Source: Planctomycetota bacterium
GTDB taxonomy: Bacteria > Planctomycetota > Planctomycetia > Pirellulales > Pirellulaceae
Reading direction: 5' to 3'
Assembly: GCA_026692865.1 (NCBI GenBank)
Contig: JAPLNI010000050.1
Location: 1-64,000 of the forward strand
Length of the DNA: 64,000 nucleotides
Position 1 is the stretch's first letter; the number at the start of each line of letters is the position of its first letter. Under the pieces are notes generated by a model. That model was not told where the DNA came from, did no database searches, and saw nothing but the letters and a program-made list of their open reading frames with translations. The translations under genes and the position numbers were made by a program. Below are positions 1 through 8,424 of this stretch, one piece after another.

Positions 1-1
1 A

Positions 2-136
2 ATCCTCGCAGCGATCCTATCAACCGCTCCGGCCTTGATCCAGCTGGACCCTCTATCGGTCTTACCAAACCTAACCGCCCAAGAAGAAGAAGAACCCGAA
101 GCAGACTCGGCTGGGAAACTTTTCGATAAGAAATGA
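2..136 (+). CDS. C-terminal end of an unidentified small protein (5' partial)
   Basis: The first frame that stays open from the window edge ends at a TGA at 134-136. It encodes a short hydrophobic stretch (ILAAILSTAPALIQL), then a run of four glutamates and a Lys-rich end (GKLFDKK). The start lies outside the window, so the family cannot be named. A hydrophobic segment followed by an acidic tail would fit a small membrane or secreted protein. Coding status is inferred only from the open frame and the plausible composition. Confidence 0.35.
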   Translation: MLAAILSTAPALIQLDPLSVLPNLTAQEEEEPEADSAGKLFDKK

Positions 137-614
137 GTTGTTGGTTGGTAGTGGGGTAGTGGCTACTGCCTACTGACTACTTCCAGCTCATATCATGTAC
201 GAACAAGCGGTTGGTGTGCTGCTGCTTTTGATTTCTTCAGGCGGCGGTGACAGCAGGCCTGGTGTCATGCAGGTTTGTGGCCGGGTCTCTTTTTGGGAGG
301 ACAGTTGGCCATGGGACTCGGAAAACCAACGACCTAGGGCGAAAACCACCCTTTCTGGTGGTTTATCTCCCCTCCGAAGATTCGTTCAATCCGGGAAAAG
401 CCGCCTGTCGCGGCAACCACATGGGGGGTGTGTGGCGTTTTTTTGAAAAACTGTTTGATCGCGGGAGGGAGTTGAACAACACTTGTATCAGGCAGGGACG
501 ACCGACACCTCTCGCGATGGCTGATTCTTCAGCAACCGAGAGCGGTGACCTACCGAGGGATCGATACAGCATGACTTTTTTGAGAAGCCGCTTCTCGTCT
601 GTTAGATCCTCACA
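137..614. other. Intergenic region without a supported gene
   Basis: About 480 bases between the partial ORF and the metallopeptidase-like gene. Short overlapping ORFs exist in several frames, but none has a recognisable motif or convincing composition. No tRNA or strong terminator was seen. Confidence 0.5.
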
Positions 615-1295
615 ATGTGTACTGTCGAAACTTCTTATAATCGTGTCCGCAGTGAACTGGCCGAGCTTGGTCTGATCGCTGATGGACTTTACTTGGATTG
701 CATCGAGCTGTGTATCTCCGATTATCCCTGCCAGGGTGAGCTTGGGTACTTGTTCGAGCATGTTGGCGGATGGGCGCGGTTGGGTTTCAAACCGGGTGTA
801 ATCTACTTGCCAAGTGATCTCTCGGCTCATTCGCGACAAGCTGGGCACACCGTCTTGGATACGATCCGTCACGAGTACGCTCATGCTTGGTGGTATGTGG
901 ACCCTCGATTTTTTCGCGACGAGTGGTTTGTGAATACCTTTGGAGCTCCTTACAGCAACGGCAATCCCAAACCGTTTCAGCAATGGCAAAGAAGCGTTGT
1001 CCAATCTCGCAAATACTGCAAAGCAGTCTCACGATGTCGCACCGAGTCGGGCGTTCATCGCATCTGGGACAAATGCCTTCACGAACAGTTTATCTCCGAG
1101 TATGCAGCGACAAGCGCAGCCGAAGACTTCGCAGAAACGTTTATGTTCTACTTGAAGTACCGAAAGTCACTCGACCGCTTCCAATCTCGACCGACGGTCT
1201 ATCGCAAAATCAAAGCGGTTGAGAAAGCGGTTCAAAGAGCTGCCAAACAACTTGGCTGGGGACACCAGAAGCACTGGAGAATCGCCTCGGCGTAA
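615..1295 (+). CDS. Putative zinc metallopeptidase (HExxH)
   Basis: A 226-residue protein with a clear HExxH zinc motif: HEYAH at residues 86-90, inside the hydrophobic context IRHEYAHAWW. A second conserved-looking acidic helix, AAEDFAETFMFYL, lies about 80 residues later (E170 and E174). This fits a third zinc ligand as in gluzincin-type peptidases, including the ATLF-like and putative zinc-binding peptidase groups. There is no signal peptide, so the protein is probably cytoplasmic. A long minus-strand ORF overlaps most of this gene but has no motif, so I prefer the plus-strand gene. The substrate is unknown. It is convergent with uraD, separated by only 11 bases. Confidence 0.6.
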   Translation: MCTVETSYNRVRSELAELGLIADGLYLDCIELCISDYPCQGELGYLFEHVGGWARLGFKPGVIYLPSDLSAHSRQAGHTVLDTIRHEYAHAWWYVDPRFFRDEWFVNTFGAPYSNGNPKPFQQWQRSVVQSRKYCKAVSRCRTESGVHRIWDKCLHEQFISEYAATSAAEDFAETFMFYLKYRKSLDRFQSRPTVYRKIKAVEKAVQRAAKQLGWGHQKHWRIASA

Positions 1296-1306
1296 AAAAT
1301 AAGTGG

Positions 1307-1816
1307 CTAGGGGCTAGGGGCTAGTTTTTCTAGCCTTAGTAGTGTGATCTTTAGCTGCTGGGCTGCCGCGTTTTTGATTTCTTGTTGCCTCGAGTTTCCG
1401 ATTCGCCCTAGGAGCGAACTGAGCATGTCTTCGGCTGATTTACCTGTTGCACAAATGATAAAGATAAAACCAAATCGCTTTATATAGAGTTGGTTTGCGA
1501 GAGCGAGTTGCTCAATCGTGTCATTCGAAGCAGATGCGACCTGCGACTGTTCCGACGAGGCGATGGCTTGCGTGTTGGTGTATTTTGCTTGAAGCGTTTT
1601 AACGTCGCCGATTTGCGGATGAGCGGCGAATGCTTGTAGAAAGTCAGCTTCCTCTAAGCTTTCCCAAATGGTAGTGACTTGAGAAAGCACATGATCAGAG
1701 TCGATAAAAGGGCGGCTGGCGATCATTCTTGCAACCCATTTTTCAGCGGCGCAGCACTGCCGAAGAGTAACTGCGATCTGAGATTGGCTTTGATCGTTCA
1801 AGAAGTTATGAAGCAT
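1307..1816 (-). CDS. uraD: 2-oxo-4-hydroxy-4-carboxy-5-ureidoimidazoline (OHCU) decarboxylase
   Basis: The 169-residue product has the signature of OHCU decarboxylase, which converts OHCU to S-allantoin at the end of the uricase pathway. The catalytic-type His is in AAHPQIGD (H66), and the C-terminal half has FGFIFIICATGKSAEDML followed by LGRIGNSRQQE, both typical of the family. Length matches the usual ~165-175 residues. The ATG lies 5 bases after the stop of an amidohydrolase gene on the same strand, so the two are probably co-transcribed. Uricase and HIU hydrolase are not in the window. Confidence 0.85.
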   Translation of the reverse strand: MLHNFLNDQSQSQIAVTLRQCCAAEKWVARMIASRPFIDSDHVLSQVTTIWESLEEADFLQAFAAHPQIGDVKTLQAKYTNTQAIASSEQSQVASASNDTIEQLALANQLYIKRFGFIFIICATGKSAEDMLSSLLGRIGNSRQQEIKNAAAQQLKITLLRLEKLAPSP

Positions 1817-1821
1817 AATTT

Positions 1822-3105
1822 TTATGATTTACCGAACAGCACTGGTTTTGTTTGCGAGTTGAGTACTTCTTCCAACACAGTCTCCGCCGATAGCGATGAA
1901 CACGGAACCGAGTTTATAATGCCAATTGAGTCGGGACGCAGGAAGCCGAAAGATCGCTCGAGCCCCAAAAATTCGGCGGCGTCGGCGGTAATCATTCGCA
2001 GAATTTGCTCGGGTCGAATCGACGAAAACTCTTGCGAAACCTTGCGTGCCTCTTCCAATATACTGAGATCAGGATTAGAGGCCCGCGAGTCTGTTCCCAG
2101 AAGCACGCGAACACCTTGCTCGCGCATCTGCTCCAAAGGATAGGGCTCGTGGCGAAAGTGTTGATGTGTTCTCGGACAAAAAACGACAGCCGCCGTCTCT
2201 CGATGCTTTGCCAACGCAAGCCGTGAATCATGGTCCAGGTAGTTCCCATGTATCAGGAGCGTCTTGGGAGCTTGCACGATCTCATTAACATAGCCAATCA
2301 TCGGGAGGCGATCGGCCGTTGAATTCCCGATCGGACCGACCATCATTTCGAGCATCTCCTGTAGAGGTCCGCTTCCCTTTTCAATCCACTCAATCTCCTC
2401 ACGAGTTTCCGCAAGGTGCATCATGAGTGGCAGATGAAAGCGGCGGCATCGCTCGACAGTGCGGCAAACTAGTCTTCCGGTGGTCGTATACGGCGCATGC
2501 GGACTCAACCCCATTCCCAGATTCTCATTCGCGCTTTCACTGCGATTTTCATTCAATTTATCACGGTCGACGCACTCACGCATCATCGATCTTGCCGACC
2601 GCCAAGTTTGCTGGCAACGAAGGTCGGTTGTATCCATGAGTTCTGCAAACGGGATTTCATACAACCCATCGACCGCATTCGACAAGGCGCCGTGGACCAC
2701 ATTCAAAGCCAAAGCGGTCCCTCCACGGATTGCTTCTTGAGCACCTTGATGATGGCGATCTAGTGCTGCTTGTTTCGCTGGAACCCCAGGGATTATAGAG
2801 CTGAGCATGCGATGTTGAACGACTCTCAAGATCCATTCGGCAAAGTTCTTACCGGCGGCGATTGGAGTGGTGAGATCGCTGAATTCGAGATGAGTATGTG
2901 CGTTGATAAATCCAGGAAGCAAACAACAGTCGCCCAAATCATGAACTTCGGAGGCGTTCCCGTTAAAATCCTTCCATTCGCTGACACTCGCAATTCGATC
3001 ACCTTCGACTCGAATGACCCCATCGCGAATGGGTTGCCCCTGACCGGTCCAGATCCACCGTGACCGGATCGCACCGTCGATTGTCGCTAGTGTGTTATCG
3101 ATCAT
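1822..3105 (-). CDS. Amidohydrolase family protein (cytosine/guanine deaminase-like)
   Basis: A 427-residue metal-dependent hydrolase of the TRZ/ATZ/chlorohydrolase branch. The N-terminal beta-sandwich is followed by the metal motif NAHTHLEF (H70, H72). Further ligands are in MMHLAETREE and LIHGNYL, and the late Asp is in LLGTDSRASNPDLSILEE. Members deaminate purine or pyrimidine rings or related amidines. The exact substrate cannot be read from sequence, but the adjacent uraD makes a purine-related substrate reasonable (inference). Its ATG overlaps the stop of the upstream yihY-like gene in an ATGA arrangement (3102-3105), suggesting translational coupling. Confidence 0.8.
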   Translation of the reverse strand: MIDNTLATIDGAIRSRWIWTGQGQPIRDGVIRVEGDRIASVSEWKDFNGNASEVHDLGDCCLLPGFINAHTHLEFSDLTTPIAAGKNFAEWILRVVQHRMLSSIIPGVPAKQAALDRHHQGAQEAIRGGTALALNVVHGALSNAVDGLYEIPFAELMDTTDLRCQQTWRSARSMMRECVDRDKLNENRSESANENLGMGLSPHAPYTTTGRLVCRTVERCRRFHLPLMMHLAETREEIEWIEKGSGPLQEMLEMMVGPIGNSTADRLPMIGYVNEIVQAPKTLLIHGNYLDHDSRLALAKHRETAAVVFCPRTHQHFRHEPYPLEQMREQGVRVLLGTDSRASNPDLSILEEARKVSQEFSSIRPEQILRMITADAAEFLGLERSFGFLRPDSIGIINSVPCSSLSAETVLEEVLNSQTKPVLFGKS

Positions 3106-4340
3106 ACGCGGTACGGGATGATCTTGGGCAACGTGGGTTTTGGAGCTTCGACCTTTCGCAGGTACTCACTTTGAGCTTCGTCCGAATCGTCTTCGTTAGA
3201 CTCTTCTACGATCGATTCAGCCGTCGAATCAGCTGCGATTGACTTGTCTTGGGTCGACTTTTCTTGTGTCGCAGTCGACGTAACAGCATTAGAAGCTTTT
3301 GGCAACTCAGAAGCGATATCACGCTTTCGTTGAAGCACTTGAACGTATTCGGCACCGAAAAAGAAGATCGACATACCGTAGTAGCACCAGAGCAGAATCG
3401 CGATGAATGATCCAATTACCCCGTAGGCCGAAGTGTATTTCATCCCAATCAAAAAAAACCCCAATATCACTCGTCCTAGTTCCCATATAATCGCAACCAG
3501 GATTCCACCACGAATAGCTTCATTCCACTCGACATGCTTTTTGGGTAACCACTTGTAGACCATCGCAAACAGAGCAGCATTGGCGAGCACGACAAAGGCC
3601 AACTGCATCCAATTAAATACGATCGACAAGCTCGGGATAGTCGAACCCGCAAATGTTCGAATTTGTGCGAACACCATCCCCGCAACAAAGAGCGCGACCA
3701 ACATACCCCCAAGCCCTACGAGCATGGAAAACGCCAGTAACCTGTGTCGCAAGACTCCAAGCACGGTTGTCTTGAGCGTCTGACCGCGTATCGATTGGAT
3801 TCGCCAAATCCGATCAAAGCCTCGATCAAGTTGCGCAAAGACCGCGATCGCTGCAAGGATTGCGGCCAGGATACCAAATGGACCACCGACCAAGGACTGG
3901 CTTTTGAGTTGGTTTAAAACTTGCGCGACTTGTTCTTCGATCACTGGCGACCCATGCTTGGCTACCGTTTCCAGCAATTGCTCTTGGGCTCCTTGTCCAA
4001 TCTCGGTGAATTCAAGAAGCAATCCGAAAGCCGATGTCAGCAGCAGCAACATCGGAAAGAGCGATAGAGCTAGATAGTAGGCGACAGCTGCCGCTAGGGA
4101 ACTCGCATCGTCCTCGCTCCAACGCATGGCAGCGTCGCGGAGGTTCGGAAAAAGACTCCAAAGCCAGCCTTTGAGTTTCGGAGCAGGTGCGTTCGGGACC
4201 TGAGGCAGCAACTTCCGGTTGTTGTCCAACGCATCATCGACAGGTTTATTTCGAGGCGGCTCAAATCCCATTGGATGCGAGTGTACTGATATCACTACCT
4301 CCAAGTCAACAAAACTCCTAGGTTTCCAGGGGTTGGGCAT
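3102..4340 (-). CDS. YihY/BrkB family inner-membrane protein
   Basis: A 412-residue polytopic membrane protein of the YihY/virulence factor BrkB family, formerly mis-named RNase BN. The typical first conserved helix AAAVAYYLALSLFPMLLLL is at about residues 84-102. It is followed by FAQLDRGFDRIW, and a late YGVIGSFIAILLWCYYGMSIFFFGAEYV block. The last ~80 residues are a hydrophilic Ser/Thr/Glu/Asp-rich tail not needed for the fold. Function of the family is unknown; transport has been proposed. The start may be internal, because the first ~70 residues are not membrane-like. The stop overlaps the next gene by 4 bases. Confidence 0.85.
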   Translation of the reverse strand: MPNPWKPRSFVDLEVVISVHSHPMGFEPPRNKPVDDALDNNRKLLPQVPNAPAPKLKGWLWSLFPNLRDAAMRWSEDDASSLAAAVAYYLALSLFPMLLLLTSAFGLLLEFTEIGQGAQEQLLETVAKHGSPVIEEQVAQVLNQLKSQSLVGGPFGILAAILAAIAVFAQLDRGFDRIWRIQSIRGQTLKTTVLGVLRHRLLAFSMLVGLGGMLVALFVAGMVFAQIRTFAGSTIPSLSIVFNWMQLAFVVLANAALFAMVYKWLPKKHVEWNEAIRGGILVAIIWELGRVILGFFLIGMKYTSAYGVIGSFIAILLWCYYGMSIFFFGAEYVQVLQRKRDIASELPKASNAVTSTATQEKSTQDKSIAADSTAESIVEESNEDDSDEAQSEYLRKVEAPKPTLPKIIPYRV

Positions 4341-4411
4341 TCAGAAAGTACGTTCCGCTTGCCGAGCGGAACCCACTTGTGATTCGCCCGGCATGCGAAC
4401 CCTACTAGGGG

Positions 4412-4972
4412 TTACCAACTTCCGTCAATGATCAATCTCTGCTTGAATCCTTGCATGGGGTCCGCTTCCGTGTAATCATAGACCAACCATTTCCCGTTGA
4501 CTCGATAGAGAACGATCTCCAAGTAACGCGGTACATTCAGTTGAAAATCTCGATAATTCCCTTTGAGAACGACATTGAGTGCGACCTTCGCACGGCGTGC
4601 GTTTTGTGCCCCAGAGAACTGGATTTCAAATATTTTGGTGATCTGGAAAGTCTCGACTTCTAAGCTTGGTAAGCTCTGCTTTGACGACATCACAATCGAG
4701 GTTGGATTCGGATAAATCGCTTCGTAAATCGCAGGATGATCGTTTCGCTCTAGTGCGTTTGCTGTCTCAGTCAACGAAGCGATCACGCTCTCTCGCTCGG
4801 TGACCACGACGCTTCCTAGGTAACTGAGCCCGCAGCCGAGCAGGCCTACTGCAACGGCTCCCCAAACGAGTTCTTTGCGACCAGTTTGTAAACCTGCGAT
4901 GACGAATCCAATAGCCAGGGCAAGTCCGAAGCCGAGAGTGACCCAAGGATTTTCAAGGATGAAATCGATCAT
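4412..4972 (-). CDS. Small membrane protein of unknown function
   Basis: A 186-residue protein with two N-terminal membrane helices (about residues 9-27 and 34-56). A soluble part of ~125 residues follows, rich in predicted beta strands (for example KVALNVVLKG, YLEIVLYRVNGKWLVYDY). The C-terminal pattern resembles NTF2-like/SnoaL-type domains, but I cannot assign a family. It sits 71 bases upstream of the yihY-like gene on the same strand and may open that operon. Confidence 0.65.
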   Translation of the reverse strand: MIDFILENPWVTLGFGLALAIGFVIAGLQTGRKELVWGAVAVGLLGCGLSYLGSVVVTERESVIASLTETANALERNDHPAIYEAIYPNPTSIVMSSKQSLPSLEVETFQITKIFEIQFSGAQNARRAKVALNVVLKGNYRDFQLNVPRYLEIVLYRVNGKWLVYDYTEADPMQGFKQRLIIDGSW

Positions 4973-5116
4973 AAAAAATCTGAGCTAGTGCCGCTTTTGC
5001 CAAGGATTTCTAAAAACTTACTTGTCGCGCCCCTAGTTTGACCTAAGCTTCTCCGATCTGAAATCCCAGGTCGACTCCTCTAACCGTTTTTAATCCTCGT
5101 AATCGTTGCATCCGTC

Positions 5117-5749
5117 ATGATCGAAACACTAAGACGCTACTGGATCGGTCTGCTTGTATTGGTCTTGATCGGGCTCCATGCGTCGATTGTCGCAGGCATC
5201 CGAATCCAAGCCAATCAAGTGAAATCAGCAGAATCGTGCGAAGTTGATCTCGGAAGTTATTTCATCCTAGACACACAGCGTAACGAAACCGCAGGAATGC
5301 GACTCCACGCGCTCGTCCCAGTCGATCATCGATTGCAAAGCCGGCAGCTGATTGATATCAATCATTTTCAAGTCCGACAGGCGATTGAAGAGTACTGTAG
5401 GCAAGCCGATCCGCTTCTCCTGACGGATCCGTTCTTGGTGGAGCTGAAAAGCCAGTTATTGGACACTCTGGTTCAGACCGTTGGAGAGACGGCAGCCGTC
5501 GATGTAGTCATCACCGATTTCCAACCAGCACGAGACACGAAATCATTCGCATTCAGTGCACCGGCGACGCCTGCCACGCAACGCAAACGCATGGTGATCA
5601 CTCGACAAGCAAGTGATGAAGCCAGAAAGGCTGCTCATGAAGCCGAATCACATGGTGCTGATGCACATGGTGACGACAGTCACGGGGGTGGACATGACGG
5701 TGCCGAGAAAGCGGACAGCCATGGCGGTGGTCACGGCGGCGGGCATTAG
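5117..5749 (+). CDS. FliL-like single-pass membrane protein with a His/Gly-rich tail
   Basis: 210 residues. One N-terminal transmembrane helix (about residues 10-28, GLLVLVLIGLHASIVAGI) is followed by a ~120-residue periplasmic domain. That domain ends with a long helix and a strand, LLDTLVQTVGETAAVDVVITDFQ. This layout and the late VxxTDF motif match FliL, the stator-associated flagellar basal body protein, but similarity is weak by eye. The last ~45 residues are built from H, G, D, E and A (SHGADAHGDDSHGGGH type), a likely divalent metal-binding tail that FliL does not have. Flagellar export genes are present elsewhere in the window but not adjacent. Confidence 0.5.
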   Translation: MIETLRRYWIGLLVLVLIGLHASIVAGIRIQANQVKSAESCEVDLGSYFILDTQRNETAGMRLHALVPVDHRLQSRQLIDINHFQVRQAIEEYCRQADPLLLTDPFLVELKSQLLDTLVQTVGETAAVDVVITDFQPARDTKSFAFSAPATPATQRKRMVITRQASDEARKAAHEAESHGADAHGDDSHGGGHDGAEKADSHGGGHGGGH

Positions 5750-5804
5750 AGCGATTCGGTAGACGTCGCCTTGTTTGCAAAGCGTGTATCGTGAAATGAA
5801 TTTT

Positions 5805-5893
5805 ATTGAGCCTGAGGCGCTAGCCGATTTCAAGCGACTTACCACCCGCTTGCGTAGGAACGTCCAGCGACGCGGCTATCGCCAGCGGCTCAA
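5805..5893. repeat. Dispersed 89-bp palindromic repeat, GGCGCTAGCC family, copy 1
   Basis: The ends form an imperfect inverted repeat: TTGAGCCTGAGGCGCTAGCC at the left and GGCTATCGCCAGCGGCTCAA at the right. The same 89-bp element, with clear similarity along its length, is at 32591-32679. It occupies most of the space between the FliL-like gene and the convergent gene at 5925. Confidence 0.75.
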
Positions 5894-5924
5894 CGCTTAA
5901 TGTCGAGACGCCGCTGCTTGAATG

Positions 5925-6290
5925 CTACTTCCACTTCGATTGCACTTCTTCTAGCGGGTAGTCGATCACAGCAATCCCGACTTCATCTTGCATGATCTCC
6001 CAAAGCCTTGCGTAACCTCGATTGACTAACTCGGACCTTGTTCGAACGAACTCGGAATCGAGAGCATGCATCGAGAAATCACCATCGACTATTGTTCGTG
6101 GTTCGAACCGCGAGTCGGAGATGAACTGCGAGAGCAAAGCGTTGCACCGAAGATGGCATTCGCGAGAAGTATGGAGCGTTTCTGGGTCGATCTCGCCAAT
6201 GACAAAGCGTAGATAGAGTTCGCTATCAACGATATCTTCTACTTCGGCGTTGCAGACACGGCACAGATAGCCTTGATCACATCTTGCCAT
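5925..6290 (-). CDS. Conserved-looking small protein, possible zinc binding
   Basis: 121 residues, not recognised. The N-terminal half has CRVC (C10, C13) and a later HLRC (H46, C49), a spacing that could form one zinc site. The C-terminal half is acidic and helical. It lies downstream of accC on the same strand with an 88-base gap. There is no signal peptide. Confidence 0.5.
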   Translation of the reverse strand: MARCDQGYLCRVCNAEVEDIVDSELYLRFVIGEIDPETLHTSRECHLRCNALLSQFISDSRFEPRTIVDGDFSMHALDSEFVRTRSELVNRGYARLWEIMQDEVGIAVIDYPLEEVQSKWK

Positions 6291-6378
6291 AGATAAAGTC
6301 CAAATGGTTTAATAACGCGAATCCATTTTTTCGGATAGTTATCGCGTGGCATCGAACTGGTTATTTATCGGTTTCAGC

Positions 6379-7734
6379 TTATTTGCTGCGACGCGGCAGG
6401 AATTCGCGTTCGACCCATTTTGTATCAACGGTACCATCGGCGAATTCGGGTTGAGCAAGAACTTCGCTCTGAAAACCAGCCGTTGTCTTGATTCCTGTGA
6501 CTCGCAATTCGGCCAAACAACGTCGCATGGTTGCGATCGCTTCTTTGCGTGTTGGACGATAAACAATCAGCTTGCCAATCATCGAATCGTAGTGAGGCGG
6601 AACGGTGTAGCCGGTGTGAGCGTGAGAATCGAATCGAACTCCCATGCCACCGGGAACATACATCGCTTGGATTTTGCCAGGGCAAGGCTGGAAATTCTTG
6701 TCTGGATCTTCGGCGTTAATTCGGCATTCGATCGACGCGCCGCGGGGTTTGATGTCTGACTGCTTAAATGGCAAAACTTCACCAGCAGCAACCAAAATTT
6801 GCGTCTTTATCAGATCGATCCCGGTGACCATCTCAGTCACAGGATGTTCGACTTGGATTCGAGCATTGACTTCGATGAAATAGAATTCGTCGTGTTGGTC
6901 GACGATAAATTCGACGGTGGCTGCGTTGAAGTAGTTCGCGGACTTCACGAGTCGTACGGCCGCTTCACACATGGCGTCGCGTGTCTTTTTGGGAAGTCGT
7001 GGTGATGGGCTTTCTTCGACGAGCTTTTGATGCCGACGTTGTACCGAGCAATCACGTTCGCCTAAGTGAACCACGTTTCCATGCTTGTCGGCAATGACTT
7101 GGACTTCGACGTGTCGCGGTCGATCGACGAATCGTTCAAGGTAGACGCCACCGTTTCCGAAAGCTGCCTTGGCTTCGGTTTGAGCTTGCGATAGAGACGT
7201 TTGCAGAGACGCTTCGTCCATGGCAACTCGCATCCCTTTACCACCACCGCCGGCGGTTGCTTTGATCAGAACCGGGTAGCCGATCTTTTTGGCCGCTTCG
7301 ACTGCAGCCTCGTGGGATTCAATCAGCCCGGGACTTCCGGGAACGACTGGAACATTGGCCGCGATCGCCATGGCTCGAGCTTGTGCTTTATCACCCAGCT
7401 TTTCCATCGCATCGGGCGAAGGACCAATGAACTCAAAATCGCACGAGCGACAAACTTCATTAAAGTGCGAGTTCTCAGCCAGAAAGCCATAGCCTGGATG
7501 AATCGCATCAACGTTACCGGCTTCTGCTGCAGCAATTATTTGATCGATTTTCAGGTAGCTATCAGCACTTTTGGCCGTGCCAATACAAAAAGCCTGATCT
7601 GCAAGTTCCAGGTACTGAGCACCACGGTCGGCTTCACTGAAGACGGCCACGGTTCCGATGCCTAACTCTTTACATGCACGGATGACTCGAAGCGCGATTT
7701 CGCCTCGGTTTGCGATAAGGATTCGTTCGAACAT
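6379..7734 (-). CDS. accC: Acetyl-CoA carboxylase, biotin carboxylase subunit
   Basis: 451 residues, the normal length for AccC, which carboxylates biotin on BCCP with ATP and bicarbonate in the first step of malonyl-CoA synthesis. The N-terminus is the family's [20 protein letters not shown]. The ATP-grasp glycine loop [10 protein letters not shown] is at about residue 162, with [21 protein letters not shown] and [15 protein letters not shown] downstream. It starts 3 bases after the stop of accB, so the pair is translationally linked. Confidence 0.96.
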   Translation of the reverse strand: MFERILIANRGEIALRVIRACKELGIGTVAVFSEADRGAQYLELADQAFCIGTAKSADSYLKIDQIIAAAEAGNVDAIHPGYGFLAENSHFNEVCRSCDFEFIGPSPDAMEKLGDKAQARAMAIAANVPVVPGSPGLIESHEAAVEAAKKIGYPVLIKATAGGGGKGMRVAMDEASLQTSLSQAQTEAKAAFGNGGVYLERFVDRPRHVEVQVIADKHGNVVHLGERDCSVQRRHQKLVEESPSPRLPKKTRDAMCEAAVRLVKSANYFNAATVEFIVDQHDEFYFIEVNARIQVEHPVTEMVTGIDLIKTQILVAAGEVLPFKQSDIKPRGASIECRINAEDPDKNFQPCPGKIQAMYVPGGMGVRFDSHAHTGYTVPPHYDSMIGKLIVYRPTRKEAIATMRRCLAELRVTGIKTTAGFQSEVLAQPEFADGTVDTKWVEREFLPRRSK

Positions 7735-7737
7735 GCG

Positions 7738-8238
7738 TTAGCCGCGGGTATCTACTTTGAAGAGAGGTTTGCCAAAATCGACGGTTTCTTCGTTTTTGAC
7801 AAGGACGGATACAATCTTGCCACGAATCTCGGCGGGAATTTCATTGAAGACTTTCATCGCTTCGATGATGCAGACAACTGAGTCAGGAGCGACATCGGAA
7901 CCCGCTTCGACAAAATTCTTCGCGTTCGGATTGGCGCGAGAATAGAACGTACCGACCATCGGTGATTTGATCAGCACGATATGCGGGCCATCGATTTCGG
8001 CGGCCGGCGCCGAAGGTGCTGACGGGGCTGGTTGCGAAAAAACAGGTGCAGGAGCGTACATCGGCTGAGCCAAAGGCGCACCAGCCGGAGCAACCTGCCC
8101 GCCGCGACAAAGTCGAATTCGCTGAGCCGATTGACGGAGGTCGATTTCCGCCAAGTCATGTTCTTTCATAAGCTCGATCAGCTTACGAATTCGCTCTACG
8201 TCAAACACTTCTTCCGTTTTCTTAATTGGTTCGGCCAT
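7738..8238 (-). CDS. accB: Acetyl-CoA carboxylase, biotin carboxyl carrier protein (BCCP)
   Basis: 166 residues. An N-terminal helical part (residues 1-45) is followed by a flexible Pro/Ala linker (50-80) and a C-terminal biotinyl domain. The biotin attachment motif EAMKV is at 126-130, with K129 as the acceptor lysine. BCCP carries carboxybiotin between AccC and the carboxyltransferase. The gene order accB-accC with a 3-base gap is the common bacterial arrangement. Confidence 0.95.
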   Translation of the reverse strand: MAEPIKKTEEVFDVERIRKLIELMKEHDLAEIDLRQSAQRIRLCRGGQVAPAGAPLAQPMYAPAPVFSQPAPSAPSAPAAEIDGPHIVLIKSPMVGTFYSRANPNAKNFVEAGSDVAPDSVVCIIEAMKVFNEIPAEIRGKIVSVLVKNEETVDFGKPLFKVDTRG

Positions 8239-8259
8239 CCTCGTAGGATACCCTTTCTT

Positions 8260-8298
8260 GTTTATTCGTGGCTTGTTTATTCGTGGCTTGTTTATTCG
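8260..8298. repeat. 15-bp tandem repeat, 2.6 copies
   Basis: The unit GTTTATTCGTGGCTT is repeated exactly at 8260-8274 and 8275-8289, with a partial third copy to 8298. It lies 22 bases upstream of the accB start, so it is within the leader or promoter of accBC. Confidence 0.85.
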
Positions 8299-8424
8299 CT
8301 GGATAAGTTTTATTGTTTCTGGGACGGGCGGCGTGCCAGAAATCTATTTATCTGTTAGTAGCGATGGCTACAGGTAACACTGGCTGCAGGTAAAACTGGC
8401 TGTTGGCCAAAGTCACCAAACTCT

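Noticed and set aside
363-1004. 213-residue minus-strand ORF overlapping the metallopeptidase-like gene
   Set aside because: It has no motif, ends in low-quality Arg/Ser-rich sequence, and the plus-strand frame carries an intact HExxH peptidase pattern.
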